A stretch of DNA of 64,000 nt from Diplosphaera chodatii. Lineage: Eukaryota > Chlorophyta > Trebouxiophyceae > Prasiolales > Stichococcaceae. Below the pieces are notes generated by a model. The model was given only the letters and a program-made list of their open reading frames with translations. It had not been told where the DNA came from and did no database searches. Where the stretch lies: positions 1,984,001-2,048,000 of the forward strand of contig JAALGY010000054.1 of assembly GCA_032358165.1 (NCBI GenBank), written 5' to 3'. Positions 1-13,489 of this stretch are shown piece by piece. Each line of letters starts with the position of its first letter. The first letter of the stretch is position 1. The position numbers were made by a program, and so were the translations under genes.

Positions 1-3000
1 TCAGCACCAGGAGCAGTGCCTGCATCACGGAAGAAGTGGTTTGGTAAGTGGGTCAACAGCTTGATGATGAGCAGCATGACCTCGACTGCTGAGTGGAACA
101 CAGTAGTATGAGAACAACAATGATGGCAGGATCATCGGTAGCCTCCTCTCGAGCTCTTGCGGGCAAGGGTGGCAGCATGGTCAGGCTTGTGTCCATAGCC
201 GCGAGGTGTGCAGTCGGCGGCGGGCCCCACCTCGGCCAGGCGGTCCTTGAGCACGGGCTTGGACAGGAAGCCGTCCATGCCGGCGTCCAGGCACTCGTCG
301 CGGTCCTTGTCGCTCGCGTTGGCCGTCATCGCCACGATGGGCACCTCCAGCCCGCGCCCCCGGATGTTCTTGGTGGCGGAGACGCCGCCCATGACGGGCA
401 TGGCCATGTCCATGAGCACCACGTCGAAGTGGGAGCCGGGGGCGGTGACGGCGTCCACCGCCTCCGCCCCGTTGGCCGCCACCACCGCCACCATGCCCAG
501 CTGCGTCAGCATCTTCTTGGCGACCGTCTGGTTGATCAGGTTGTCCTCCGCCAGCAGCACGCGCTTGCCCTGCAGCAGCAGGACCGCTGTCATGCTCAGG
601 TCCCGTGCTTAGAAGTGTGGACCTCTGGAATTCCCTTCATGACGCCGGCACAGCTGTGCATCACGGATCCTGGCTTCTTGCACCTGCTGTCCATGTCTGA
701 GGCTTGCTGGTAGCACGTCTTCCTCATGGCATGGGCATGACATAGTGTTTGTAGCTGACTGGGAAGCACAAACACAGACCTGGAGCGCGGAGAAGTCGAG
801 GCGGCGGCGGCGGTCCTCCATGCTGGGCCGCATCCCGCGGGCCTTGGCGGCTGCCGTGCTGCGATTGAACGTGTACCCCTTCTCGCTGCACAAAGCCAGG
901 ATGTACCGTCAGCTTCAGCAGTGAAACCACACAATATGCCCCACACCCAACTAGGGTACTCTTGCAAAGCCATTGTATTCAGCTTTGCCCCAAGATTGGC
1001 TGACACTAACTGCTTGGCTGCAACAGACCAAGCTGAGCCCACGCGCTACATGCACATCAAGCAACAAGCCATGGTGCTTGCTGGTGCTGTGCTGCAGCAG
1101 CTGATGCACGTGCCCACCTGCCGAACGACTGCCAGCTCCAGTTGCCTCCGCCAGTGCCGCCTTGGGGCCCGCTGCTGTTGCTGGGCGGCTCCAATGCCGT
1201 GCTGCCATTCACCTCCGCACCCTCAGGCACCGCGCTCGGCAGGCCCTGCAGCACACAAGCAAATGACACTGTGAGATTACTTGTACGCAGTCTTGCAGAC
1301 AAGCCGAGGAATGGCCGTCAGCATGATGGCATCATGTCGCAGCAGGCAAAGCCGACAGCACACGCACACACTCACAAGATGGCGCAGTGGCAAAGGCGCA
1401 GCAGCTGGCGCAGGTAACCAGCAGTCGGGAAGGAGATACCAGATAAGGACGGCGGCTCAAGTCTTGCAAAGCTCACCTCGGGCTGGCGGCCGTGCATCGC
1501 CTGCTGTCGGAACGCCGAGAAGGGGCCGTTCGGCAGGGCAGCCGCGGGGCCTGCGTCGCCGCCGCGCAGGTGCAGGTCGCCGCCTGAACCGCTGGCGCCC
1601 CCTGCTGACGCGGCACCCACGCCCCCAGGGGCAGCGCCCTCGCCAGGCTGCCCGGCTGCGGTCTGGCCGCGGGGCTGCGCCCCATCGCGCCGGGACGGCT
1701 CGAACAGCGAGCTCTGCTTGAACACGTCCTTCGGCTGCATTGCCTGCAAGGTGACGAACAGCCGGCGCATCGCGTAATGGCACAAGGTTGCACGGAGACT
1801 GCTGCATACAATCCCCAGCACCAGCAGGAGACTATTCATTGCTGTGCAGCTTCACCGACAGCAGCTCAGCACATACCCGCCACTTGGCGTCTGCCACAGC
1901 TGCCTGCATCTGCGCGGCGGCGGAGCTGTCCGTCTCCGGGTTGGGCATGCTGGCGGGGTGGGACAGCATCTCCCACGACTCGCCTGCATGCAGAGTCCCG
2001 CAACATCTCGTACGCCAGGGACACAGCGAGTGTGGGTGCCAAGTTGTATACTCAGCAAGAGTTGAGGGATGTGACTGTGAAACATCTGCTGATCCACATC
2101 CTCTTCACGGCAAGTGGTGGACAGGCAGCAGCTCAGGACACGTTTCTGCTCCTCGAGAACTTCGACTCCTAGGTTGATAAACTACTATCGGGGACACCAA
2201 GATCCCGCACCTGACAGGCGCGCGGCGTTGGGGGCGGACTTGCGGCGCAGCTGGTTGGGGGCGGGGGCGCCCCGGGGTGGGGTCCGGCCGCCCTCGGAGC
2301 GGGGACCCTCCGCCGCCATCGCCTCCACCGCCGCCGCCACCGCCGGCATCATGTTGCCTGAGCCCGAGCGCTTGCGCCGCGGCCCTGCTTCAGGATTGGG
2401 GGGCATTAGGACTTGCAGACGCATGCCTTTGATCGCCGAGCAGAGAGTGGCAGGACCAAGACTGGGGCGCCCATAGACACACTCTGCAACTTGCTGCTTG
2501 TGCGCAGGGCTACAACAACAGCGCTGCGCAGTCGCATGGCAGCCGGGGTGTGACGGAGGGCACCTGAGTCGCCGGCCCCGTAGTGCCCGTCCGTGAAGGC
2601 GTCCCGGCTGGACCAGGAGGCCGTGCGGCGCAGCGGGCCGCTGGACGCCGACAACGACCTGCCACCAGGCAAGACCCAAGGGTTTGAGAACGGGGGCAGC
2701 TCCTCAGAAAAGGCCGCCTGGGTCCTCACCATGACACCAGGTCACAGTGCCAAGTGGAGCACCCTCGAGAGTTGACACCCGCACACTTGTAACAGGCCAC
2801 AGTTTGGCCCGTGCACTGTGACAAGATGCAACATGTTGTGCAGTAGCAGTCCGTTTGTCAACGTCTGGTAGATACACTGCAGACAACTCGTCGAAACAAA
2901 GCGACCGAACCATGTCTCACCGGGCTCGCGGCGGCTCCGGCAGCAGCAGCGGCACCGTGAACCAGAAGGTGGAGCCCAGGCCCTGCTTCGACATGGCGCC

Positions 3001-6000
3001 GATCTGACCGCCCAGCACCGCCACCTGTGCAAGAGGTACGTAAAGGGTACACTCACTTGAAAACCAGCAAGTGCAGACATAGATGCCAGTCCGTCAAATC
3101 TAGGCTGAGTTCAAACGGTTGCTTGTTTCCAGCTGCACGACCTGGCAATCAACTGCTTGCATGCAAGACATATGGCCTCAATAAATACACAAACAGTACT
3201 GTCAGCATGCAGGATGGTGGAGCACTATTGAGCTCGGTGCTTGCCTGCTTGCAGCAGATGGAGAGGCCGAGGCCGGTGCCCCCCCTGGAGCGCGGCCGCC
3301 GCATCTCCTCCTCGCTGCCCTGCACATACTCCTTGAACAGCGACCGCAGCCCCCGCTCCGCAATGCCGATGCCTGCAGCAGGCAGGAACCAGCACAAGCT
3401 GAGCGCAGTGGACATCAGCAGGGTCAACTGGCCAGACGAGCAGACAGTGCAAGGTGGTGTTGGAGCACATGTCAGGAAAGCATGCTGAGGTGTTACAATC
3501 TGTGACTTGAATTCCGATAGATTTGCACCAATACAGACGGGCAGCTTTGTCTGGCTGTGTCCAGCGCACCTGTGTCCATGACCTCGAAGACGAGCCAGTG
3601 CTTGGGCGGCGCCTGGTCGGGGTGGCGCGGCGCCGGCGGCCGGCTGACCACGCTCGCCCACCCCGGCGGCAGGCCCTCCCCACTGCACCAGCAACGCACA
3701 CCCACGTGTCAAGCAGGCATCATGTCGAGCACTGTGCCATGGTGGAGTCACCTCCCTGCATGTCTGGGGCCACACGCATGGAGACAAACATCGGCTGTGA
3801 GGGCCCACAACAATCGCAATCGGGACGGTGCTTTGGGGCGCCGCTCAGGGTGACCAGTGCAACACGCACCCGAGGGCGTCCATGCCGTTGCTGGAGGCGG
3901 ACTCGGAGAGGCTGTGCGCCGGGGACTGGGTGCCGGAGGCGCCCTTGCCGCCCTGGGCGTCCCCGCTGGGGCGCCGCCCCTTCAGCCGGCCCCCTGCAGC
4001 GGCGTTGCAGCACTTCAGACGGTTGTCAACCCCAGGAAACCAAGTTCGAAAGACGGTGCTGTGATGTCAACGCACCAGGAATGGGCCCTGCAAGGCCAAT
4101 GGGTACAGGACAGCCCAGCAGACACCTCCAGAAGCGAGCAGCTGGCCGAAATCAGCAATAACAGCCGAGCGCAGCTGGGCAGCTGGAGCCGCGCACTCGG
4201 ACGTGGTTATTGGGGTGTCAGGATGTCAGACTGTGTGCACAGTGCTTGCCCACCTGAGCCGGAGGAGCGGCGGTCGGAGCCGCCGGGGGGCCAGGCGCTG
4301 CTGGCGCTGCCGTCGGACAGCGTGTTGGTGGAGTCCAGGGCGCTGCCGCTGCCGCGGCCGCTGCCGCCCGCAGTGGTGCGCTCGTCGAACGACACCCGCT
4401 GCTGCGGGGCGCGCGGCGGCGCGGGGGCCCCTGCGCCGCCGACGCGCACCTCCGGGCTGGAGGCGGCCCGCAGGTCCGGGCTCACCTGGCCCTGCTCCCA
4501 GCTCAGTCGCGGCTGCCGGCCTGCGACAGGCGTGCCAGTCAAGCCCATGAGCCCATGCAGCTGTGAGGCTGGGACACTGCTTCCATGATGTGTCCCTTTC
4601 GATGCATGTGTCACACGAGGCAGTGGACAACTCCACTGCACAGATGCCGTTCCCAGTCACAAGAGAGCAAACCAGAGCCCTTCTCGACCTCGGCAGGATG
4701 GGCTGCTCATGGCGGACATGCAAAGTAAGTGCAAGTTCCTCCGAGCTCACTGGTGCCCAGGATGGCCTGGCGTGCGGCATCAAGCCGCGCGCGGGCGGCG
4801 TCATCGCTCCGCCGGGCGGCCGCGCTGGTCTCAAAGCTGCGGCGCGCCTCTGCGGGACTGTCAAAGGACTGACGCCCACCTACATGCGACCCACAAAGCA
4901 TGTCAACACAGCAACCACCCGATTCATTTCGTGGCTTGCAGCAATGGTGTGCTCGTTCCAACGTAGGAAGGTGCAATACACAGAACAGCCAGTTGCTCAA
5001 CTGCGAACACATCCGCTGTCCACAGCAGCAAGTGCATCCACACCCACACTTCACAGCAGGAGGGCGACAGCGGACCTGAGGCGCCGCCGGCCGGGTCCCG
5101 GCTGCGGCGCATGCCCGGCATGCGGGAGGAGCGCGCGGCGGCCTGCAGGCTGCGGCGGGCCTCGCTGTCGAACGACCTCCGGGCAGCCTCCTGCGGCCAC
5201 AACATGCACATTGAGCAACTACCTGCACATTCTGTTGAACACCAGCACGTTGTGTGAAGCAACTCTCAGCAGAAGTCGCTGTTCTTTTTGTCTTTCGCGG
5301 GTGGATGCCTCGGTGTGGATGCACCGGACCTCATCTGCGGCAGCAGAGAGGACCTGACAGACAGTTGAGACACGCACCATGGCGGCGGTGTCGGAGCCGA
5401 AGGAGTCGGTGGAGATGCGGGCGTCCATGGAACGGCGGGGCCCCAGGATGGTGTCCAGCGACCGCCGCCCGCCCCCCATGTCCGGCAGCTCATACGACAC
5501 CCGGTCGCTGGCGATGGTGGAGTACTCCGTCGACGGCCGCGTGCCCTGCAGCGATCAGCGCATCGGGGACACGCTCAGCACCAAGGACTGCAGCAGGACG
5601 CACAGCGGGGCAGCAAGGTGTCGCTGGGGCATCAGCTGCGAGCACTCCGCTTGTGCAACATGAACAGGACAGTCTTGCCAATGAGTACTCAAGGAGACCA
5701 GGAACCGGGTCAGAATGAGACCGGCAGCAAACAGCACCTCCTGGCTGGAGCGATTAGAGGAGGCGTCCGAGAAGCTGCCGCTGCGGCGGTCGCCGGACGA
5801 GCGCGCCTCGGAGCCGCCGCCGGGCAGCTCGTGCATCGCGGGCAGCGGGTTCCAGGACAGCCCCGCATGCCGCAGCTGGCTGATCGAGGCGCAGCGGCGG
5901 GCGAGCGCCGACGTCATGAACTCCGCGCCGTCCGTCGCAGCCTGCACACACGTTTGCAGTAGGGCTGATATGCAAGGTTCAGGTGAGTCATCTGCTGCCG

Positions 6001-9000
6001 CTTTCGCGACATGATGCTGTGCCTGCTGTTGGCATCGGCCACTGTCTCGGCTTGCATGACTTTCCAGACTGTGAGGCTTTGCCACGATGCTGACGGCGCC
6101 CCAGGTGGCAACTGCTTGCTGACGAAAGCTCTGTTCAGGAAGTCGCACCTGCCACGAGTCGCGCAGCATCTCGGTCACCCCGGCAAAGCCGGTGCTGCTG
6201 GTGCTGGCGCGCTGCACCGCCTCCTGCCGCTGCTCCGCCTGCTGCGGGGTGGCGCTGTGCGTCGCCAGCGCCTCCTCTGCGGGGCCAAGTGGACGGGACG
6301 AAGTATGCACGACTGTACATGAATACGTCAGCGACAGCAGGGCTGCAGAGTGACGAGGCGCCGACCTGGACAGCGTGCTGTTGCATGTGTGTCTTCCGTG
6401 CTGCTCTCTCTTGACACAGATGCGCATGTGCTGGCCACTTGCTGGATTACAACAGGTGCACAGACAGCAGGCGAGCGCAGCGGCACCCCACCTGCGGCGC
6501 TGGCCTCGCCCATGCGCAGCACGGGGCCCGGGGACCCGGCGCCCACGCCCCGCAGCCGCCCCGCGAGCACCTTGGCGTCCAGGTGCTCGTCCGACGCGGG
6601 GCGGTTGTGGCCGCCGGCATCGCGCTCCGCCTCGTCGTACGTCGTCTGCACATCGCTGCTGACCTTCTGCGCTGCCATGCGGCTGCCCTCGCCAGCCTGC
6701 AGTCCGATCGTTGGCCATAGGAGTCAAGAGAAGGGGAGGAGAGCTGGAGGGTGGTGATGACACAGATGAATGCACTGTCGTGGCATGTCCACATCGTGCA
6801 CACAGCGCCATCTGCAGCTGTGGCGATGCAGCACAAGCAACGCACCTCGAGTGCGGCCTCGGTGGTCGAGAAGCTTCTGCTGTGTCGCGAGCCAGCAGGC
6901 TTCAGAGAAGAGCGCTGTGCGTTCCTTCCCTTGGATGCCGGCTGCAGGGCTGCCATGCCGGCGCTGCCGCTTGCTGCAGTGCTGCCGCTGTTGCTGCTGC
7001 TGCTGGGCCCGATGGACGACAGCGAAGGGGGCTGCTGCGGCGAAGGCAGAGACGCTGACGAGGCTGATGGCAGCCATTCCTGCCAAGAAAGCAAGGAGAC
7101 TGTGTTCTGCATTTGATTGGAGAGCGGGCGCCATGCCAGTGACAGCTGTCGGCAAATTGTGCACAGTCATATGCAGCACCCATCCATAATCACCTGCAGA
7201 CTGCCATTCATGCTGCTGCCGCTCATGCTGGTGCCGCCTCGCGGGGGGCTGGCAGCAAAGGTTGGCTGAAGAAGTGCTGCCTTTGCCTCCTGAAGTGCAG
7301 CACAGCTGTTCACGATGCAAGCTACATCTACTCACATCTACTACAGCAGAAGGGTAAAGGGTGATGTGGCAATTGAGTGCAAGACGGTTGCACAATGGCT
7401 GGCTGGACCAGGCGACAAGTGCCTTACCCTTGCAAGGCTGGCCGGTGACGTGACAGAACTGGAGACGGAGGCTGACGACCGCGCGCCGCCGCTACTGCGT
7501 GCGGGGGCATGCAGGAAGGTCTGCGGTATGGGGATCGAGGCCGCCGCAGCTCTTGATCCATGGCCTGAGGCGGCATTGTCTGCCGACGACCTGTGCTGGA
7601 TGTCCGCGCCGCCGCCAGCGCCGCCGCCTGCTGGGCCAGCCTCGCTGCGGTGGGCCGCGGCAGCCTGGGCCGCTGACGTCACCAGGTTGGCCGACGTCAG
7701 CAGGTCGCCGCCGCCGTACGACCGTGCCAGGTCCTCTGCGCTGCCGGCGCCATACAGCGCCTCACTGGGTGTTGGCCTGCACGGAAAGAGGCAATGCTGA
7801 GATGAATCAGAAAGCATACCACAATGGGCGAAGCGTCCTAGGTGGCTGCTAACCCTGCAGAATCCTGCAGACAGCAAAGCTGCTCATGCAGGACTTTCAC
7901 CTGTAGTTGGGCCCAGCAACCGACACACGAAGCGCAATGGCGCCACGGCGTGTAAACTTCGCCGCGTTAGTGTACAAATTTAGCAGGATGCCGCGCAAGC
8001 GGTCGGGGTCGCCCTGCACAGGAGAAAAGACAATTTCAAGATCAGCCGTAGCCTTACAAGTGTGTACATTCTCGGGCAGTGCACTTTGCACCCAAAACTC
8101 ACGAAACATATGCTGCGATGCTGAGGGCGCAAGCATCCACATAGTCGGCATCCGCGTGACAGCAGACAAGCGCAGACATACTCACCAGCACGACATCAGG
8201 CACCCCCTCGGTGCAGGGGCACAGCAGCCCAACACCCGACTCCTTGCCAATCATCGCATCGATGATGCAGTGCACATCGGACACCAGCTCCTGCAATTCA
8301 GGGACATATGATTTCATATTTTCCCAAAAACACAACGATCACCCCTGTTGCCCGAGGGTGACAGACCAGCTCGCAGCTGCCGCACACCATTGATCAGCTT
8401 GCAGGTGTGCACCCTGCGCTGTGCTGCAAGCAGCAAGGCCGCCTGTGACGGCATTCTCCCAGAAAGCACGCACCTGGATGTCGACTTCCGTGCGCACAAT
8501 GTCCAGCGCCTTCCCGGCCTCCATCTTGAAGAAGTCCAGAAAGTTGGACACCGTGGACAACAGGATGCTGCCAGACACCCTGATGGTCTTGGCCAGCTCT
8601 CGCTGCTCGTCCTGCAGTGGCGCAGGCGGAGGACTTGAAGCTCAGAGCACGAAGCAAAGCGGGCTGGAAGCCCACAATGATGGCCAGTTGATGAAAACGG
8701 CGCTTTGTCACATGGTGAAACACTCGAGTGACCGTGGCGAGCTTGAGTGTTGAGCAGCACCTGCAGGACGGTCTCCAGCAGCATCTCAGCGGACGCCAGG
8801 CAGCCGTTGAGGGGCGTGCGGACCTCGTGGCACATGAGGCTCATGAACTCCGACTTGGCCTCGTTGGACGCCTTCTCCCGCGCGACCACCTGCCAGACGG
8901 ACAGCATGCCATCTCAGCCAGCCGCATGTCAAGCCCAGCAGGAGCCCAGCAGGGCGTCAGCAGCCTTACGTGTGCAGCTGTGGAGCGGACTGCTGCTCAC

Positions 9001-10776
9001 CAGCTTGCGCTGGGCCGCCTGCGCCTGGGCGGCCGCCAGCTGGTTCTGCGCCAGCAGCCGCGCCTTGGCCTCGTGCACCTCCATCTCCGCCGCCGCGAAC
9101 GCCAGCCGGTGGTTGGCAAACATTTGCCTGCAGCAAACACAACCGCATATGATTGCGCTCTGCCACCAGCATGCTGTGGAGTGAGAAATGTGCTCACGAC
9201 CTGTGGGAAGGCGACAAGGCAGGTGGTGCCTGGAGCTGAGCTCACCGGCGGTAGGTGTCGGACAGGAAGGACATCAGCGCGCCCACAGCCCAGGCTATGC
9301 AAATGTGCACCGCAGCATCCGACGGCAGGATGCTGTCCGTCCGCTGGAGCCCGTGGAAGTAGAAGCACAGCGCCACAGGCAGCAGCTGCAAACCACAAGG
9401 CAGGTGTTCAAGACGCACACTTGCACGTCTGGTTAATGAAACTGATATACACAACAGGCGCGAGCAGCGGTGGATTGCCCGTACAAAATTAGCACCTGGA
9501 TGGAGGCGCCCACAAACCAGCGGATTTTCAGGAAGGAGGTGGTGCAGATGAGGAAGAAGGCGCCAAGCACATAGTCTTGCGCGTTGTCGGACCGCAGCTG
9601 AATCAGGAGGCTGGATATTGCCAGAGCCATCACCCCCGCCAACATGTACTCCTCCTGGATTCACAAGGACACGACCTATTTGAACCACGAGTCCGACCAC
9701 CGCACACCACTACTTTGTCTGCACGGTCACGCACACATACACAGCTCTAGGCTGCATGCATGCAGCAAGCTGTGGAGGTCACGAACACACATACACAGCT
9801 CTGGGCTACATGCATGCAGCAAGCTGTGGAGGTCGCTGAGCAGTGGCTGTCAGGAGGGGGTACACAGGCAATTGGCAAGAGTTCCGCCACCACCGAGCCC
9901 AGCCATGTACCTGTCGGGCGGCTTTGTTGCCCAGCCGCCGCGACCGGCGGTTGACGTAAGTCAGGAACAGGTAGCAGAAGGCCATGTTGGCCAGCTGCGG
10001 CGACAGGTTGTGGATCAGGCCCACAGGCGTGAGGCCCTGGTGTCTTGACAGCAGCTTGGCGCCGAGCCGCAGCAGGTAGCAGCCCACGTCGAAGCTGAAG
10101 ACGAAAACCAGCACCGGCCACCGCCGCTTGGCCACGTCCGCCAGATACTGCCCTTCCACCTCTGCAACACAGCAGATGGCCCATGCCAGGTTGGAAAGTG
10201 AGATGCACAGGAAAAGCGCAGCGCCGGCAGATGAAAAAGCAACAGGAAGAGGGGCAGCAGCCCGGCGGGTCCGTCAAGCTCGGTCCATCAGCCGCAGCTA
10301 AACGCCGGTGGCTGAGCAGCAAGCAGCTGCCGCAAGGGCGGCACCAGTGCTAGCATGCTGGGTGGTGCAAGGCAAGAGCGTGTGGTTCCATAGCAGTCGC
10401 CGAAGCTGCGCTCTTGCGTGCGTGCACACGCTGAGCTGAACATTTGAGGCAGCAACACTGGCGCAGTGTGATCGCCTTGTAGCAGATCGCCGCGAACTGC
10501 GCCGTAACGGGCGTTTCCGTGAGCACCTGGTGGGAAGACCAGGGTGACAGGCGCCATCTGCAGCAGCTTGGCGCCGGAGGCGGTAAGGAAGGCAGCCGCC
10601 TCCGCACTGACGCCAAGCGAGGGCGGCACCAGCGCTGACCCCATGCCGCTGTCCCGTAATGCTGCGGCATCCGGCTGGCTGGGCCGTCGGCTGTTACGCC
10701 TGGAGGCGGCTGGCTGCGCCACCTCCGTTGCTGTCTGCTGCATTGGCATGTTTGCTGCTGTTCTGGGGGCTCCCAT
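1..10776 (-). CDS. Membrane hybrid histidine kinase with C-terminal receiver (3' end off the window)
   Basis: Predicted membrane sensor kinase of a two-component phosphorelay. The start at 10776 (MGAPRTAAN) is the best ATG before the first hydrophobic exons. Six hydrophobic segments follow at about 10160-9250 (for example [47 protein letters not shown]), then an Ala/Gln-rich helix at 9130-9000. The HisKA H-box [15 protein letters not shown] has its phospho-His codon at 8827-8829. The N-box ([15 protein letters not shown]) lies near 8000-7910. G1 (FEVMDTG) is at about 3600, the next box ([10 protein letters not shown]) at about 3260 and G2 ([17 protein letters not shown]) at about 2960. Between the N-box and G1 lie about ten low-complexity exons rich in RRS motifs. 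The receiver exon is 231-569, with acidic AEDN, phospho-Asp in VLMDMAMP (codon 408-410) and Lys in FLSKPV. The donor at 230 joins to sequence reaching position 1, so the last exon probably continues leftwards. The ligand is unknown. Confidence 0.85.
9732..9834. repeat. Two-copy tandem repeat, 54-bp period, in a histidine-kinase intron
   Basis: A 49-bp block at 9732-9780 recurs at 9786-9834 with two substitutions. Each copy holds the palindromic core GCATGCATGC or ACATGCATGC and ends in AAGCTGTGGAGGTC. It lies between the second and third membrane exons of the kinase, so it does not change the protein. It looks like a recent local slippage duplication. Confidence 0.9.
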
Positions 10777-11279
10777 GTGCTCAGCTACCCACCAGGCAGC
10801 CGTGACTGGCTGCGTCTGCTTGCTGAGGGCCCCAAACCAAACGCATGGTGCCCGTGCAAAGACCTTATGTTGTTCTGAGCTTTGTTTGCCTTGCAAGACG
10901 TGGCTGTTATCGATCCAGAGTGAACATCGCGCCGCGTACTGCACCTGCCGGCAGTATGTGAGACGGCTAAAAAAGTGCACGGTGCGTGGCAGCCGCTGGC
11001 AGCAGGGTCTCCGGTCGTCGTCACATCGACGACTGTGGGTCTTGCGGCTCACAGCCTCTGACGGCCAGCTCAGACCCGAGATCAGATGTAGGTATCTCAT
11101 CTAGCCCTACTAGCGGGTCTTTCCGCCCTTTGTACATGACACCATACGTGTCTGCATCTGAAGCACCTCAAACCATCAGATACGTCAGTCAAAATCGCAA
11201 AGGCCATTCCGCTGAGGTGACGCTCGTCGCAAGCCAGTGTGCTGACAGCCGCTCACACATCCCCATGGCAGCCTTCATA
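10777..11279. other. Intergenic: histidine-kinase upstream region / CSN4 3' flank
   Basis: About 500 bp between the kinase start and the CSN4 stop, both genes on the minus strand. It must hold the kinase 5' UTR and promoter and the CSN4 3' UTR. I see no recognisable core promoter motif, repeat or conserved reading frame. Confidence 0.5.
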
Positions 11280-13489
11280 TCAGCCGGCCACCTGCAGCCC
11301 GCGGGCAGCGGCGCCATCCAGGATGTCGTTTAGGGACTGGCACACGCTCTGGATCTGCGCGTCCCAGTGCAGCAGCCGCTCGCTCTCCCGGTCAAAGGCG
11401 ATCAGCCCGTCAACCTGGTCGATGGTGCCCTGCATGCATTGCACCACAGCTTGAGGAGAGCCGGCACCGGAGGTTATTCATAGTTTAGTGCCAATGCTGC
11501 TTGACAGCCAGAGTGCTTTCTTCAGCGACAGTGGTCGACGATGTGCCGAGAGCTCCTGAGGCGACCCGCACCTTGAGGCGGGACTCTGTGATCATCTTAG
11601 ACGCGATCTCCTCGGCCTTGGCGCCGTCCACGCCCAGCAGCGTGCCCAGCTCCGACAGGTAGATGTTGTTGTACAGGCGCGCCGCGGCCGCCAGGTTGTG
11701 CTCCACCACCGCTGCCTCCAGCACCGTGGTGCCGTCCGGCAGGCTCGCCATCTGGTGCGGCTTCAGCTGCTTGCCAAACGCCGCGACCTGCGCCCCCGCA
11801 GCATGGTGTCATGCATGCCGCATGTCAATGCAGCACAGGGAGCTGCGGCGAGCAGACGCCCGTGATGGTCAGTTGAAGACCGCATGCTTCCCGTCACTGG
11901 CAGTGCGAGTACGCCTGGGGGTTCGGGGCACAGCGCACCTCATCGGGGCGCAGGATGCGCTCCAGGTACACCTTCTCCATGAAGGGAAACAGGTCCAGGC
12001 CGTGCGTGCGCTCGTCCTTGTACAGGTTGGCCAGGATGCGGGAGCGCTGCGGGCCCGCCTTGGCCAGGATGGTGCACACCACCGCCGCCTGCAGCGCCTC
12101 CTGCAGCTCGTCCTCCGATATCTGCAGAAGTGCAACATAACATCATCATCAGCATCAGTGTGCCCCATGCAGACAATGGCCGGAAACAGCATTGCACTGC
12201 TCATGCACCTGCAAGCACAACCATGCATTACAACAGGTGCGAGACGCCTGGGCGGGGTAGAGTTCATTGCTTGCTGACGACTCGCACCTGCTTGTTTTGC
12301 ATCTGCGAGAGCTCGTAGTAGCGCTGCGCAGCCTCTACAAACTTGCGCTTGGAGTCCAGGATGCGCACGTAGCATGACCGGTACTGCAGCTCCAGGCCGT
12401 CATCCTGTATCCAGACAACCAGACATCTCAGGGGCTGAGAGCTAGTGAATAACAGGGGTTGCATCTGGTAGCAAGTGCAGCTGTTGACCAGTCTGGTATG
12501 CAAACGCCCCATCACAACATCAGCATCTGGCCGACCTTGCAGGAGGCGATGAGCGTGGACGCCTTCTTGATGTATGTCTCAGCGTTCACGGCGTCGTCGT
12601 CCTCCAGGTACAGCATGGAAATCTTCACATACTTGGCCAGCTTGTACTCGGGCTCCACCAGCCGCACACCTACGAGCGCAGCAATATGCACTGGATCTTC
12701 CAGCCTGCTTTCAAAGTCAAGGAACTGGAGCCTGTTGCCAAGCCAGTTTCTACCGAGCAGTGCCAGCAGGGTCGCACAGCACGCGTGCCCCGCATCCGCG
12801 CGCACCAGCCCAAAGAGCGTCATTGCGCTCACGACGCTGATGCTGACACAGGCGGCAGGTGGCGCGGCGCCGGGCACAGGCAGCGCGCCTGAGTCCAGGT
12901 CGATGCCGGCGAGCGTCTGCGCCGCCGCCGTCCAGTCCTCCTGCCGCTCGTGCAGCGCCGCCAGCGTCTCGCGCACCGCCGCCACCTGCTCCTCGAAGGA
13001 CACCAGCCGCGGCGCCACACGCGCCAGCATGCTGCATGTATGTAAGCGGTCACTTGTACCACCACTCCCGCGTGATCGCTTATCAGGCAGGTCATGTGCA
13101 ATGGTGAGGTGTGTGCCAGAAGGTGCAGTGCACAGAGCACGGATGACTTGTAGCAGCGCACTTTTCGGCGACCTCCTTCTGCGGCTCTGGCGACAGCTGC
13201 GCTATGCTCTGCGCAAACGCTGTGAGCAGCTGCCTGCTGACCACCAGCGGCACTGTGTCCGATAGCACTGCATGCGTAGCGGCACAGGAAGTTTGTAAGT
13301 TGATCTCGCACGTACGAGCATGGTGACATGCATGCAAGGCAATCACATTATGCACCCACCATGTTCGATGAACGCCTGCAGGTCGGCTACGGAGCCGGTC
13401 GCAACCATTGCATTGAGGACATCGCGGTACCGGTCGATCTTCGTCTTCTGATCTGGCAATGCCGCAATGCTGTCAAGCTGTGACGCCAT
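11280..13489 (-). CDS. CSN4: COP9 signalosome subunit 4
   Basis: PCI-domain subunit of the COP9 signalosome, the nuclear/cytosolic complex that removes NEDD8/RUB1 from cullins. The start at 13489 encodes MASQLDSIAALPDQKTKIDR. Later exons give VVSRQLLTAFAQSIAQL, LVSFEEQVAAVRETLAALHE, KYVKISMLYLEDDDAVNAET, KRKFVEAAQRYYELS, AKAGPQRSRILANLYKDERT and the PCI portion (LEAAVVEHNLAAAARLYNNI, then LGTLLGVDGAKAEEIASKMI). Each aligns in order with animal and plant CSN4 (known family). The last exon encodes GTIDQVDGLIAFDRES and stops at 11280, matching the family's usual C-terminal helix. At least eight exons. The full length is about the family's 400 residues. Nothing is missing that I can see. Confidence 0.95.

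Noticed and set aside
4560..5360. 264-residue plus-strand frame
   Set aside because: It spans antisense exons and introns of the histidine kinase. The minus strand shows clear RRS-rich exons bounded by splice sites.
12459..13265. 268-residue plus-strand open frame
   Set aside because: Shadow of CSN4 exons on the opposite strand. The minus strand matches CSN4 continuously.
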